A stretch of 64,000 nucleotides of DNA from Mytilus californianus (GCF_021869535.1 NW_026262582.1:60028851-60092850); one strand, 5' to 3'; positions 26,295 through 38,543 are shown, counted from the first letter of the stretch. The notes: generated by a model from the letters alone, not told the origin. Numbers and translations: made by a program.

Positions 26295-26659
26295 GCTACC
26301 TATTGTTTAACACTTATGTATAATCTGTTAATAACAAGAGTGTTTTCGATCAACTTGCCGTCCTTTTCGCCAAATGCAGTCGAAATGTTAATCTTAAACA
26401 TTAATGAAATCGTTTATCAATGTTCGGTTATTCAAAATTGATCAAGAAAGAAGTAAGACCGATCTATGTGTCCTTTCCTTCCCGATGCGTATAGCAGTGA
26501 ATGCCTTTGTCAGATCTTGGATATGTTTTCCCTTGTAAAGCAAGTTTTGGCTGTATTGATGAATTATGTTTTCGGTAAACTATTGCAAAGGTTCTGTAAT
26601 AATAAAAAAAAAAGGTGAAAAATCAATTTATATACAGGTCTGAATGTTTAGAAAACTGT

Positions 26660-27258
26660 TTAAGGTGGATCATCGGTATATATTTCCTCAGATAGAATTT
26701 TTTCATACTTTGCTAAAATAAAGATTTTTCAATGCCTTTTTCAATAATATAATACAAAGTATGGGTCACCGTGCTTTTTTTCAAGCTACAAGTCGTGCAA
26801 AATGGCCGAAATTTGTATAGATTGTTCATAATAAAACACCTTTTTGTGAATAAAGAGAAATCTATGAGATATAATTTTGAAATAAAATATGAGAAGATAG
26901 GTTTTTTATTATGCTTTAAGAAAATAAAAAGAAAAGATGGTGTCACCGAACTTGTTTTCTTGCTACAAGTTAAAAATGAAAATTTCACTATCATTCCAGT
27001 ATAAAATATTTACAACAAGAGTTATCTCCCCTTAAATGGCCAAGTTGAAAAATTGATTCTAAAATCATAAATATCTGGTATTTGTTTAAACATTTTGGAT
27101 AATGCAATGAATCACCTATTTTTCTTTATACAAATAAGCAGTCTTACACATAAATTGCAAATCTGTCTCAAAATTTGAAGATTTAGGTAAAGAACTAGAC
27201 AGATTGTGTACAACTGTATTACAGTCCAAGATGGCGATATACACTGAATCTACCTTAA
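26660..27258. mobile_element. TTAA-bounded MITE (copy 1)
   Basis: The 599-bp block starts at TTAA (26660-26663) followed by GGTGGATCATCGGTATATAT, and ends with an inverted version ('atatacactgaatctacc') before TTAA (27255-27258). Its interior ('gggtcaccgtgcttttttt', 'gttatctcccctta', 'ttacacataaattgcaaatc') matches the elements at 41069-41668 and 51419-52039. There is no coding capacity; the frames 26713-26994 and 26771-27004 lie inside it. TTAA at both ends suggests a piggyBac-type TTAA target duplication, though the termini are not the classical CCY type. It lies just upstream of the GPCR start, so it may affect the promoter region. Confidence 0.75.
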
Positions 27259-28223
27259 ATAACACCACAATCCAATTCTATAGTAGGAAATGGGTTGAAA
27301 TCGTACTTTCTAATTACCATAACTATTGTAATTAATGAAATAATTTACAAATTTGTGACAATAAAATATACTCAACAACCAAATGAATAAATATAAGACA
27401 CAAACAATGAATAAAACTATATAGTAATAATACCTATACTTACAAAATATGCCAAGTCTCTCAAGTCTTACATATGCCTGTAGTATATCTTATCTTAGAA
27501 TAAGGTACTTGTGACTGCTTACAAATCTTTAAATACATCTCGATATTTTCAATCATTTTAAATAATAAACGTGTGCGTGTTTTGTCTTTCAATATCGAAT
27601 CAAAATCAATTGAAAAAAGGTGTTAAAAGAGAGTTCCGAAAAACGTGTAGTTCTCAGATTGGTTCTCCAAACAATACAATGTGATGGTGCATGTAATGAT
27701 GCAAACTGAGAACTTCATCCATAAATATTTAATATGAATGAAGAAAACAATAAAAAAAACCACGACATTCACGTGTCAAAACATGGGACTATGATGTTGT
27801 TCTCATCTAGATATATCAAGAAAATGTGAGAAGATACCCACAATTCGGGGTTCATAAGTTGAAAACGAACAGATAAGACCATGATTAAAGAAATACAAGA
27901 CAAGACAAGACAAAAATTCTTCTAAGAATGTCGGAATAAGGATGTAAGGACACAAGGCAGCTATGAATTGACATTTGTCTATTGCTACATACCTTTAGTT
28001 GACCTCCTGATATCCTTTTCATTTGGATAATTTCATTTATAACTCGGTTGTTGTATAACCTTTCTAAAATTGTCTGTTAATAGATTTTGAAATTATAAAG
28101 TTTCAGATCGACCTTAGAGGAATTTGGCTATTTTTTAGGTCCTATTTGGTCAAGACATATTGCTCTTGAACTGTTTTGAATCTTATACATTTTTAGCTTT
28201 CAGATATTCAGCTTCCAGCGTTC

Positions 28224-28275
28224 CTGATGAAGGTAAATCCAGAAAAGCGCTTCGGATGCATGGAATTTATAACGT
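28224..28275 (+). repeat. CTGATGA..GAAA dispersed repeat motif
   Basis: The sequence CTGATGA (28224-28230), a 2-bp GG/CC stem, GAAA (28242-28245) and a GCGCTTCGGA-type hairpin form a conserved core in a common mussel repeat. Related copies are at about 42649 and 58979, each with the preceding 'agcgttc' and following 'gcatg.aattt'. It superficially resembles a hammerhead core but lacks the U-H cleavage dinucleotide after the second stem. Confidence 0.5.
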
Positions 28276-30284
28276 GTTGTTTTCATTAAATAAACCACAA
28301 ATTCCCTGACATCCTTGAAGTAATTTCAGACAGTATAAGTCAACGCTGACACTTTGTCAAAAATTACACATGGGTGCCATATGAAGAGCAAGATTTGCTA
28401 GCCGTTGCGGAGCACCTGAAATGACCCCTGGTTTTGTGTGCGGTTTGTGTTTCTCAGTCTTTTGTTTGCCGTTCTAAATGAATATTAACCAGAAAAATGC
28501 TTCGTAGGTACCAACTCCATAAACTGTTACTTTCATTGTCAGGTACGCTTTTATCTCACACAGGTTATTCCGATCCGAAATCCGGAGCATAATTTCTCTT
28601 TACCTCCCCACCGTTACAAACTTTTCATTAATTGTTCCTCGGGATTCTGATCCCTTCACGGTTTTGGATTGGGATATCCGCTGTGAATCCTAATCACGGT
28701 TTTTTTTTTTTTTTTTTTTCTTTTTCATTTATTGAAATTTAGTCTACAAAATGTTTGAGTCCCTGTTGAATTTTGTTTCAGTCAGTCGGGGGAGTTGTCT
28801 ATTCTTGGCCATGGAAGACAGTTACATATCAACCACTTCATGCTATTCTTTAATGCCGTTTGGTTGCTGTCTCATTGACGCATCTTACTTTACTTTTGGA
28901 ATATAAATGATCTCGACATTTTAGATGAGTATTTCAAAAATATCCAGCATATATTTGGATTTTGGTGGTCATGCTTTTCACCTGGTCGATAATAAAAGTA
29001 TATTATCATAAATACTCTATATCTATAACTTTGCAAAATTGTTTAAAAAACACATTTGATAATATTTGCATGTTTTATATCAAACATGTGTCAAAGGCCA
29101 GGCTCTGACATTTTGTAACTGTTTTGTCTAGCACTTCTTCGGAAAAAAAGTAACTTGACATTAAAAGATTACTTGAAGCTGATATTGCTAGAAAAAAACT
29201 GTTCCCAGCTAGACTACAACGGTTTTGTCTTCTTTTTTTTTACTATTCGGAATATCAACATCACCGTACACGTATCTGAATCGCACGTGCTTGCAATTAT
29301 GACAAATGGACGCCGTTTCTGATTCACAAATGTTTCCTAATTGATTGGCTGATATTTTATTGCATAACGGATTTAATAAATATACATATATATAAGAGGA
29401 GATTAACACTTTCTGTCAATCCTATGGCACATGTTTTATAAGTAAAGTTTGTAAATTATAAGAAGGTACAAAGAAAAAATTACAAACCAATAATCATCCA
29501 CAATCTATTTACAGTACAAACCTGTCTAAAGTTAGAAACGGTGACAAATGACAAACTGGAACTCTTTCTTCCCACTGATCGACCCATGACTAGTTATTTG
29601 TATTACTGGCATGCCTAAAATTTCGAAAATGCAACAAAAATTTCAGCGATAATAGTCAATTTAAATTAGAAAAAAAACAATCGACTAGTTTAATAAGGGA
29701 CCGACCAGTTTATCTATTTTTTACTTGGTTCGGGTTAGACCTGAACTTAACTAAACCGATGAAAGTCGACATTTTAACTTGAACTTAAATAGCAAAGATT
29801 CGTCAGCTAGTGTTCACTAAATGATTGCTACCGTTTTCAATTGGCTTGATTTACATCAGAAAGATAGCATGTCACAGCCGCATTAGCAAATCTGGATCTT
29901 GTGACAGCAGAACTAAGCTTTTCATTACTGGATTTTAATGTGTTTTCTATATAACTTTTATAAAACCACTGATCGATCGAGATTTAAAAAACGATGGATT
30001 GTGATGCCAAAAGATTATTGGCAATGGTTGTCTATTCTCCGATTTTAATATGTTTTCGTAGTTTGGAAATTTGATGTTGCCGACAGAAAAGGAAATAATC
30101 CATTTTATAAAAGTATGAGTGCGATTTAGAGCCTGTTACAGACTATTAGTTGTATGGATACTTGTTAGTTGTCAAAAACAGGATGTTGACCTCTAGATTA
30201 CGTTTTGTTATCTTTATAGTTGGGTTGATGTTTCATCAATTTCGTACTTTATTTGGCATTTTCTCTGTTTTTATTCGAGCGTCA

Positions 30285-30323
30285 CTGATGAGTCTTTTGT
30301 CGACGAGAAGCACGTCTGGCGTA
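30285..30323 (+). ncRNA. Hammerhead-like core (copy 1)
   Basis: CTGATGA at 30285-30291; stem II GTC 30292-30294 with GAC 30302-30304; core GAGA 30305-30308 (consensus GAAA, so one core base is changed); stem III AGC 30309-30311 with GCG 30319-30321 (one mismatch); TA 30322-30323. I see no convincing stem I pairing between the flanks. It is probably an inactive member of the family seen at 45393 and 2517. Confidence 0.3.
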
Positions 30324-33300
30324 CAAGATTATAAGCCTGGTATCGTTGATGAGTTTTTTTATTGACTCAAATCCGACATCAATTTTCTTCTCTATAAATA
30401 CCAGTTCAAAGATTTCCCAATTCTTACCAATGGCGATACAATAGGTTACGAAAAGATAGGTCAACTTTAAAATCTTTTCTTTGATATAAAAATAAAGAGA
30501 TGTGGCATGATTGCCAATGGTACAACTTTCTATTAAACCGGCATTACATACGATTTTGAATGTATAAATATAAACAGGAACAAATTCGGGTCTCGATCTG
30601 CATGCAATTGATCAAGGTAACATGTACTATACTGGAGCATAACTGATCATTCCCTTTCATTGAAACCAATAAAAAATTGACGAAATTTTACTTGTTCAAT
30701 GAGTGTTGTAAAATTTCAACTATCGGCAAACAGGAAATGGCTGCACGGCAGATATAAAATAAAATGTTTACCCGTACAACTAAACAGAATCAAGCAGCAA
30801 ACCAAATACAAAAGCATTCCCTTTCATAGAAAAAAAGTGTTTTGGACGGACGGACGGAGTTGAGCGGTTACTAGACCTGCTTTCGCCGTTGTCGACGACG
30901 ATAAAAAAAAAACAAGGTATGTTGATGATAATGTTTTGTCTAAAAACTAACGATAACCACATAGTTTTGTACGGAAGATGTCGTTATAACGATATATTAT
31001 GTTGTAATTACGACAACTTTTTTTTCAATTGTGGCCTTAACCAGCTTCCGTAGTTTTGTAATATAACATTAAAAGTATATAGTATAGAGATCAACGGATA
31101 TAAAAAGTTATGTGAGATACGAGACAACAACCCAGCAACATAATAAACCAAAAGACATCTAGATGTCACCATCCAATCTTCCATTATAGACAAGTGCCTA
31201 AGCAGTGTATGAGATTCGTACATGTCTAATTGCTTGGAGTCTAGCTAAGGAAAAAATCATCAGTAGTAGTGAAGCATTCGTTTCTGTCAATAGGGTTTGC
31301 TCTTTGTTGAAAGCCGTACGGTGACAAAAATTCCTGTCCTGCGATCTATAATGGATAACTGTATGTCCGAACTGCTTGGATTTGGATGTGTGGAATTAGA
31401 ATTCATATGAACATAATTTCTGTATAATTATGTTTGTTTAACTTTATTTTATTTCTGATAATTTTCATCTATATTTATTACGTTTAACTGGTCTAGTTTG
31501 TTTTTGGTCCCTTCTCAGCGTAGCCTTGCATCTTGCATAATAAGTTTTGCTTACACAACGGAATTGGCTGATTTTACAATAACCTATAAAAAGACATTTG
31601 CGGAAACTGCCATACACCTACGATTAGGTTACAAATTCAATTACAAGTAGCATTTAAATATTTGATCGTCTCAAAGTGTAATAATAAGCCGTCGTTCAAA
31701 AACAAAGTTTAACTCTTATTATGATTTTTTATAATTGAACAACGAGGTTTTTAAGAAATATATTGCAGAAATGTGTACACATTAGTTATTGTACAGGGTG
31801 TTATCCATGTTGAACATGCTGTAAATTTTCGAAGTATGATATAGAATGGTCACAGACCCCGTAAGTACACCTAGAATATGTACCGTTTTCATTCCAGATG
31901 AAGGCTTTATACGAGGTGCAGCAGATAAGTTTGCAATCAGATGTTTAAAATGACCATTTAATAGAATAGGGAAACTTTTGTTTGATAAGATTACGTGGAC
32001 GTGTAGTGTAGATAGTTGAAAAGTCATCAATGTCAACCCAATTAAAAAGGACTATCAAAAGCACGTTAGTTATCTTATACATCCAAGAATTTTATATACT
32101 CCAAATATAGTTAAGTCCACTATTTGCATATGCTTTATTACAAAATTTAATAATAAGTTCTTTGACAGTATTTAAAGAACTATTCAAAAACACACAAAGA
32201 TTAGTTGTAGAATGCTTTGTGAATACTAAAAGTTTGTTTCTCATTTTAGAAATAGGCGTATTGTGTACCCTTTTATTTAGTTTAAATTACATTCAAACTG
32301 TAATATTCTAATATCCACAATATTCATACATTAATTAAAATAATTATCATTAGATTCTTTCATCAGATTTTTCCCGTTTACACCAATTTGTACAATATGA
32401 TGAAAAAGAGTCTTTAATGACCTGGCGACAAAGTCGTTTTTTGTTTGTTTTTTTTTTTGTAAACTTTGTCCTGCAGATCAAATTTGCCTTTTTACAGTTT
32501 CTCTCTATCTTTTTCAGTTTTCAAGATAATAGCTAAAATCTAGATTAAAATGTATAACATGTTTAATGTAAGGGCAATACCTCGAACAAGAAGTCGTCTG
32601 CAAATTTCCAGAGTCCATATTTTCTGTATATGTATTTTTTTTTTTCTTTTAGAAAATACTGCCATTTTACTATATTTTTCTGTACTGGTGGTTGTGTTGG
32701 TTGGCAAACGACATCGTCTGCTTCATTTATTAAACTATCCACACCAATGATGATTGTTGCGAAATTTGGTTTTAATTTGCACAGTAGTATACCAGAGTAG
32801 AAAATTTTTGTAAAAGTTAACAACGAACAAGTGATGTAAAGACCTGACATGGCCAGTTGAGGTAAAAATAAAAGTTCGGTACAACAAGCGGTACATTTAG
32901 TTACATATATACATACAATAACGATCAAATCAAGTAATCGGGAAGTCCGTGGTGCTGTCCCGTCCGTTCATTCAGCCAATAAGTATGACCGAAAATTCAT
33001 TTCCAGTTGTTTGACAGCCCTCAAGTATAACGGCTCAACAGTCCAACCACGGAAGAACGCAGTAAGTAAGGCGGGTCTATTTTCAATTTTAGATAAAACA
33101 TACAAAAAAGAACCGAACGATACCAAGGCGACATTCAAAACGTATAAGTCGAGAAAAAATTACAACGCTATGATAAGATAGCATAAGTCTTATGTGTTTT
33201 CATTGAATAGCGGCATTTGTAAGATGAATAAAGGATCAATTTGTTTTCAAAAGTCTAACTATAAAAAAAATATATTTGTGTCCACACTTCACTTAATATA

Positions 33301-33448
33301 CAATAATAAAACGGAGACATAGATTCTGTAATCATTTATAATAAGATTACTCCTTCATTGACGTCTAAAAGCATCTTCCTTTTATTCTTATCTTAAAGAT
33401 ATTCAAAAACTTTTAAAATGAGTCTCATAAATCTTTTGTCATTTTTTG

Positions 33449-33452
<4 letters not shown>

Positions 33453-33495
<43 letters not shown>
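33453..33495. repeat. Poly-T tract, 43 bases
   Basis: An uninterrupted T run. The equivalent in copy 1 (about 21930-21985) is an interrupted T/GTTG-rich tract, so the run expanded or was homogenised after duplication. The length is prone to sequencing error. Confidence 0.85.
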
Positions 33496-33496
<1 letters not shown>

Positions 33497-33686
33497 AGGA
33501 GAGAGGTGTTTTGATTTTTTTTGGTTTTTTTTTTGGAGAGGTAGGATGCAGGGGTATCTTGTTTATATGATATATATCAAACAGAATTTGGCATGTCAGC
33601 CATTATACATTATCTGTTATAATGTCTATTTATAAGAAAATAAGTAATTTAAGATGATAATTATTATGGTTCTATTCATCACTAGC

Positions 33687-33884
33687 GCTTCCACAGCCTT
33701 CATACATGTAGATCTTCTGATCATCCTTTCCTACCGCTATATCAGCTTTCTCAATATATCTGTAAAACTCGTATCCAGTTAGCGCGTGCAAGTGAGGAGA
33801 CATTATCAAGTGAGCAGGACTTATCAACAAATTCTCCCAACATATTGCCTTGTATTGTAATGGTGGTAAGTCACCAAATAAATT
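33687..33884 (-). pseudogene. Coding-like 66-codon exon fragment, unknown family
   Basis: On the minus strand an AG acceptor (33886-33885) after an AT-rich tract opens a frame of exactly 66 codons that reaches the left edge of the copy-2-specific block and closes a few codons later in flanking sequence (TAG at 33675-33673). The peptide has the balanced composition of a folded protein (…KAICWENLLISPAHLIMSP, then HLHALTGYEFYRYIEKADIA, then VGKDDQKIYMYEGCGS). I do not recognise the family. It may be one exon of a gene carried here by a transposon or broken at this junction. No neighbouring exon was found. Confidence 0.4.
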
Positions 33885-34649
33885 CTTTTAATAAAATAAA
33901 TTACACTTGCAGTACATATTTTACAATGAACCATTTCTTTTTTCCTAAAATTACTTTACATTCTGAAACGAGATGTTGATAAAATGGTGTCGACGGCAGT
34001 CTTGATAAGTTCTGCCGGGACTACTTTTTTCAGAACTGAACTATTTGACCTAATTTGAACTATTGATCTGACCTGTATTGAGATCAATCTATCGATACAA
34101 ATGTCAACAATGCGGGGGTGGCAGTTTAAATTATTAAAAACATTTATAGTGAACATGTATATGTACATTGATAATTCACATGAGATAGACTGAAGCGGGC
34201 AGATTATTAAATGATTAATGAGGGTGGGAAAAGGAGGGGGGGGGGGGGGTGCTTGCACGGAAAAAACGTGATATAAGACATAATTTCACGTTGTACGTGA
34301 AATAATTTCTGACATGAACGTTGCACGAAAAAAAAAGACTGTTGTGAACCTTTTGTGACTGAGTCACTGTCTTCTTGTATATATAAACTCTCTGTTTTAC
34401 TTGTTATTCCCGATTTAGTATACACATTTATGATGTAAATGGTTTACGGCTTTTGAAAAAAGTATTTCTTGACGATCCCTGCCAAGTATTTGAATTTTAT
34501 TTGAAAAATACCGAGCACGCAAAATAAACATTTGAAAATCACGATGCACGTAAAATTAAATAAGCAGAACACGTTGAACGAGGCCTGTCTTGCACGACTG
34601 AACGTTAAATAAAAAAACGGCGATCACGTTGCATGAAAATAACCCTTTA

Positions 34650-35252
34650 GAGTGAGAGACCCATATTCGCCGCATAATTCGTTCATATTCCACTTACATC
34701 CGACCTACAATCGAATATTTGGAACTTTTTATGAATGTTTCAGAAATTTAACTATATGAAAAAAAATATTTGATAAAGAAATGATCTTCAAAACATTGGT
34801 TAATTGTTCTAAAAACGAACGCAAACTCAAGAGGAAATCAATTTGTTCTTGTTCCATGGGGGACACATTTTCGCCGCAATGTATGATATGACCATCCTCA
34901 TTATCCTGGTATATTATAAAAACGAATGCTTGCAATTACATGAATTAGTTTGAGAGATCATTCCTATACGATTTTTCTCACAAATATTTACTTTAAGACT
35001 GCGCATGATTGCCATATAAATCTTACATAATTGCCAAAATCATTTAAAAACACCTGCGTATTTCTCAATATGTGCGAATAACCTTGGAAATGGGGTAAAG
35101 AGGAATATCAACAGTTGTAACATTACAAACAAACCTTTACCATCTATTTAGGCAAGTATTGGGTAAAGGCACACAAATTTTACAGAAAAAATAGCAAAAC
35201 GGCGAAAATGTATCCAAGGCGAATATGCGCCACCCACTCTATCACCCTCATT
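34650..35252. mobile_element. Probable inverted-repeat element inside the 2.8-kb block
   Basis: AGAGTGAGAGACCCATATTC at 34650 has an imperfect inverted partner ending at about 35244 ('gaatatgcgccacccactct'). Over about 23 bp there are about four mismatches. The interior repeats 'cgccgcaatg' and 'ggcgaaaatg' near the ends. A 68-codon minus-strand frame (34729-34935) lies inside and is unassigned. No transposase is visible, so a non-autonomous DNA element is likely. Confidence 0.45.
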
Positions 35253-35305
35253 AATACATGTAAAACATGTTAAGTTTCCATTGATAGTATTTACTGTTTC
35301 AGTGT

Positions 35306-35373
35306 AACTAAGTTAGGATTTGAACCTAAGACCTTCTCATAAAGAGATGCTTTGACCCCTGAGCTACCTAGTT
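35306..35373 (-). pseudogene. tRNA-like sequence, defective anticodon arm
   Basis: The minus strand folds with a 7-bp acceptor stem (AACTAGG with CTTAGTT, one G-U), TA at positions 8-9, a D arm GCTC…AAGC with one mismatch, and a T arm TTAGG-TTCAAAT-CCTAA. The anticodon arm is about 3-4 bases short: only a 4-bp TCTC/GAGA stem with a 5-base loop can form. It is therefore a tRNA pseudogene or the head of a tRNA-derived element, not a working tRNA. Confidence 0.55.
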
Positions 35374-36197
35374 TCAATACACTGAAAGCATAATTTTTTT
35401 TCAAGAATCATAAACATGATGTACCTTGTCATTTTAACTCCAAGTCATCAAAAGAATGATATATCAATGTACATGGACAAACAGAATGCAGCGAAGCAAT
35501 TTTGTATAATATTTAAAAAATCCAGGTGATCTGGTTCTGTTATTTTATAATACAGAAGAAAATATCTGACGGAAAATTTTGACATGTTTGAACCAAATAT
35601 GTTTTCCTCAATGATAACATTTGGCAAAGCACTTATAGGAAATGGTACCCCATAACCTGAACCAGAATACCGTCCCAATGCAATTTGGTGGGGTAGTCGT
35701 TACAAAAATAACACCTACCTTCCTTGCCTTCTCACGTACAAATGGCGGGTACAAGGTGCGAGATGTCGAGGTATTTACATACAAGAAGGACAATTTACCA
35801 ACATCTGTCTTTCTCAAATTAACTTCTCCTTTACGAATTACGACTACTTAAATATATATGTGTACTTTTAGTCTTGAAAACAAACAGCATTTTGATGCGT
35901 TTCTGGAATTTTTTTATGAAGCGTATCACGCTGTTAAGCAGTCAGCTAGTAGAAATTTTCTTCTTCTGATGATATGAAATACTACGATCTTTCAATATAA
36001 TCTTTAATATTTTTTTTTTTTGTATCATCTTCAAATATTATACTCTCATATATGCATTATCATGTACACGAAACATTTTTCTTCCTCTAGTTAATGGGAA
36101 TATTTTACCCTGCGTATTTTTGCAACAAGGCGTATCCGCGGTTTAATATTTTGATGACGTGTGTTGCCTAGTAATAACAGAGACACTCTGGTAATAA

Positions 36198-36428
36198 CAA
36201 TTCCCGCGAAATTATTGAAAAAGGAAATTTTGATAAAAAAACATTGCTTTGAAAGATGATAAAAATGTTATCTGAATGTGGATTGTATAGATATTGAAAA
36301 ATATCAGCCCCCTCGACAGAATATGAAGCTAAATGGCTCGTTCGCTACGCTCACTCGACATTTAGCTTCATATTCTGGCTCGCGGGCTGATATTTTTCTA
36401 TATCTACATATCCACATCCAGATAACAT
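36198..36428. repeat. Foldback element with 80-bp arms
   Basis: Left arm 'gttatctgaatgtgga..' to 'atgaagctaaatgg' (36267-36336) and right arm (about 36357-36428) are inverted repeats flanking a short centre 'ctcgttcgctacgctcact'. The left part, 36198-36351, is repeated almost perfectly in inverted orientation at 37690-37844. Confidence 0.75.
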
Positions 36429-37689
36429 GTACAAGTACGTACAGTGAGATTTGAATACATCATTGTTAACAATGAATTGACGTTGACAACTGTGTGACTT
36501 GAACAATATAAGAATATGAATAGACATTTCTCCTTTCTTCTTCCGGAGAAAATCGTTTTGGCGATTCGCCATATGTATTGACAATACTTTTTTTAAGACC
36601 GTCTATTCAGTCAACTGTGAAAATGTTCGTTAGCCCGAATGATTGTTAAATCTTCCTTTTTGGTTTGCTGCCTATAACCCGTAATTCTAGTTTGCATTTA
36701 CTAGCTTGTCTCTTCCATATATAATTCTTCACATCTTGAAAATATGAGAGAATAAATGATGTTTGTTCTTTTAAAAGACAAGGTTTTAAATTATCTAACT
36801 GTGAAATGCTTTTCATTTAAAAAAAATAGAATTTTCTGCAAAACGTTTTGGACATGTTATACATCGTTTATCGGTACATTTTTAACAGTTACTGTAATCG
36901 AAGTGTTTCACAATAGTCAAATTTCGATGGGTGATCGATATTTCGACGGGTGATCAATATCGTTTTAGATTATACGGCTATCTTTTATTGTTGATAATCA
37001 TTTTATTCTGCAACACTTTAAGTTAGTTCATCTTGTTACTTTTGCGTAATGAGAATCAATTGATTATATTGTCGCATGATACTAAATATATCGTACATAT
37101 CTCGTGGATTATTTGCTATGACAAACGCGATATGTTTGTCTAAGTTGTTTGACAATTCTTTCATCGTTTCGGATCGCAACGATTCCGTAATGTTTGGTTC
37201 TTTAATCTGTGCCTATTGGATTCTGTTATCGACCAATTGTTCCGAATAGTGCTGCTTTTTTAAAATATATTTTTTATTCTTCAAAGCTTTCAGTGCAGAA
37301 CATGTATGTGTTCGTAATGGGGATTATGTACAGGTATGTTTAATTTTACCAGTTTCGGATGGTTTGAGAGAAAAATTCAAATACATAAATACGTATGTGT
37401 ATCGGCGTCTTTCGAAAATGTGTCTGTGGTTATTCGTTGTCTTCTGTTATATACCTTAACATATAAAAAAAAGTCATGTTATTGACGCTACTATTAACTG
37501 TGAAGCGAAAATGTTGATTCAAAGAATGAAAATCAGAATGAAAATCAGAATGAAAATAGAATGAAAATCTGTCTCAGTCATCAATAAAACGTTTACCGTA
37601 TTGACGTATGTAAGAGGATTAATTCATTACCATCTTTTTGGTCCAATTTTTCGTTAAGTATTTTGTTTCAAATATTCAAATACTGAAGT

Positions 37690-37844
37690 AGCGTAGCGAA
37701 CGAGCCATTTAGCTTCATATTCTGTCGAGGGGGCTGATATTTTTCAATATCTATACAATCCACATTCAGATAACATTTTTATCATCTTTCAAAGCAATGT
37801 TTTGTTATCAAAATTTCCTTTTTCAATAATTTCGCGGGAATTGT
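37690..37844. repeat. Inverted copy of 36198-36351
   Basis: The reverse complement of this segment matches 36198-36351 with only one mismatch that I can see in about 154 bp. It is absent from the homologous position of copy 1 (about 23270), so it arrived after the segmental duplication. Together the two copies bound a 1.3-kb stretch by inverted repeats. Confidence 0.8.
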
Positions 37845-38080
37845 GCAATGTTGGTACCCATAACTGTTCTTTTTTTTTTTTGGTGATAGTATGTTCCGTC
37901 GATAAGTAAAATGATTCTTTGTAATATGAGTTTCAAGGATGCAAAGATAAAGTATTCCGTAAATATTTTTTCAATGTCACGTTTTCCGTATTTTCTGACC
38001 AAGATTGAAAGACTGTTAGTCCTACATGCTACATTATCCTGTATCAAGACTGGCAATAAAAACAATTAGTGAGTTATGAC

Positions 38081-38356
38081 TTAGGATTTACAGTAGATGA
38101 TTCGAAAATTCCAACTTGTCTTATATAAAAGTGAGAATTTTACGACATAACGATTAAGTATAATGTCTATACAACGGCTTAAATGTGTTACGCTGTAGGG
38201 TCCGCCCACAATAGGTCGAACTTTCAAATCATCTGGTCTTAAAAGTTCGATATGTACTGTTCAGTTGTAAAACCGCATTGCCTCACTGTTGTGAATTTGT
38301 GATAAACATCAGAAATAGCTTTCTAGACATTTAGATTGTATAAGATAATCCATCTT
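38081..38356 (-). pseudogene. Reverse transcriptase fragment, Penelope-like (copy 2)
   Basis: This is the copy-2 counterpart of 23498-23773. The minus strand keeps …LRPDDLKVRPIVGGPYS and then THLSRCIDIIL, which is closer to the usual RT consensus than copy 1. However, the 5' half has an in-frame stop after ESYF and another before the RPIV block, so it is clearly dead. Confidence 0.55.
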
Positions 38357-38520
38357 TTCCTTATATTTTCAATTATTTTCCTTGCTTGTTTACTATTCAC
38401 TTTATTAAGCAGTGTCACCTCATAAAACTTTCCAATTTTTAACATATATATTCAAAGTAATCACGGTCCATAATAACAACTGCATTACCATGTCCGTTTC
38501 TTTAATTATATTAATTTATT

Positions 38521-38543
38521 GGGGGGGGGGGGGGGGGGGGGGG
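38521..38543. repeat. Poly-G tract, 23 bases
   Basis: An uninterrupted run of G. At the same place copy 1 has about 150 bp of other sequence ending in a T-rich/G-rich stretch (24058-24078). Similar runs of 22-23 G or C occur at 50409, 51012 and 62556. Confidence 0.9.

Larger units (their letters stand above)
20340..31600. repeat. GPCR segmental duplication, copy 1
   Basis: This 11.3-kb segment aligns in the same order and orientation with 31840-47510. Anchors are 20480 with 31978, 21899 with 33419, 22160 with 36495, 25242 with 39654, 26660 with 41069, 28224 with 42649, 30285 with 45393 and 31500 with 47410. Over much of its length identity is about 95% or higher by eye. The copies are separated by only about 240 bp, so this is a direct tandem duplication. 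It contains one GPCR gene, one reverse transcriptase fragment, one TTAA MITE and several mussel repeats. Confidence 0.92.
33687..36492. other. 2.8-kb block present only in duplication copy 2
   Basis: Copy 1 reads 'attcatcactag' directly into 'tgacttgaacaatataag' at about 22158-22163. Copy 2 has 2.8 kb between the same two sequences. The block contains, in order, a coding-like exon (33687-33884), a poly-G run (34236-34249), a CACGTTG-rich segment (34250-34640), an inverted-repeat unit (34650-35252), a tRNA-like sequence (35306-35373) and a foldback segment (36198-36428). I see no single transposon spanning it, so it is either a composite insertion or sequence deleted from copy 1. Confidence 0.75.

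Noticed and set aside
28224..28275. CTGATGA…GAAA motif as an active hammerhead ribozyme
   Set aside because: After the second stem the expected U-H cleavage dinucleotide is missing, and the stems are only 2-3 bp; kept as a repeat motif only.
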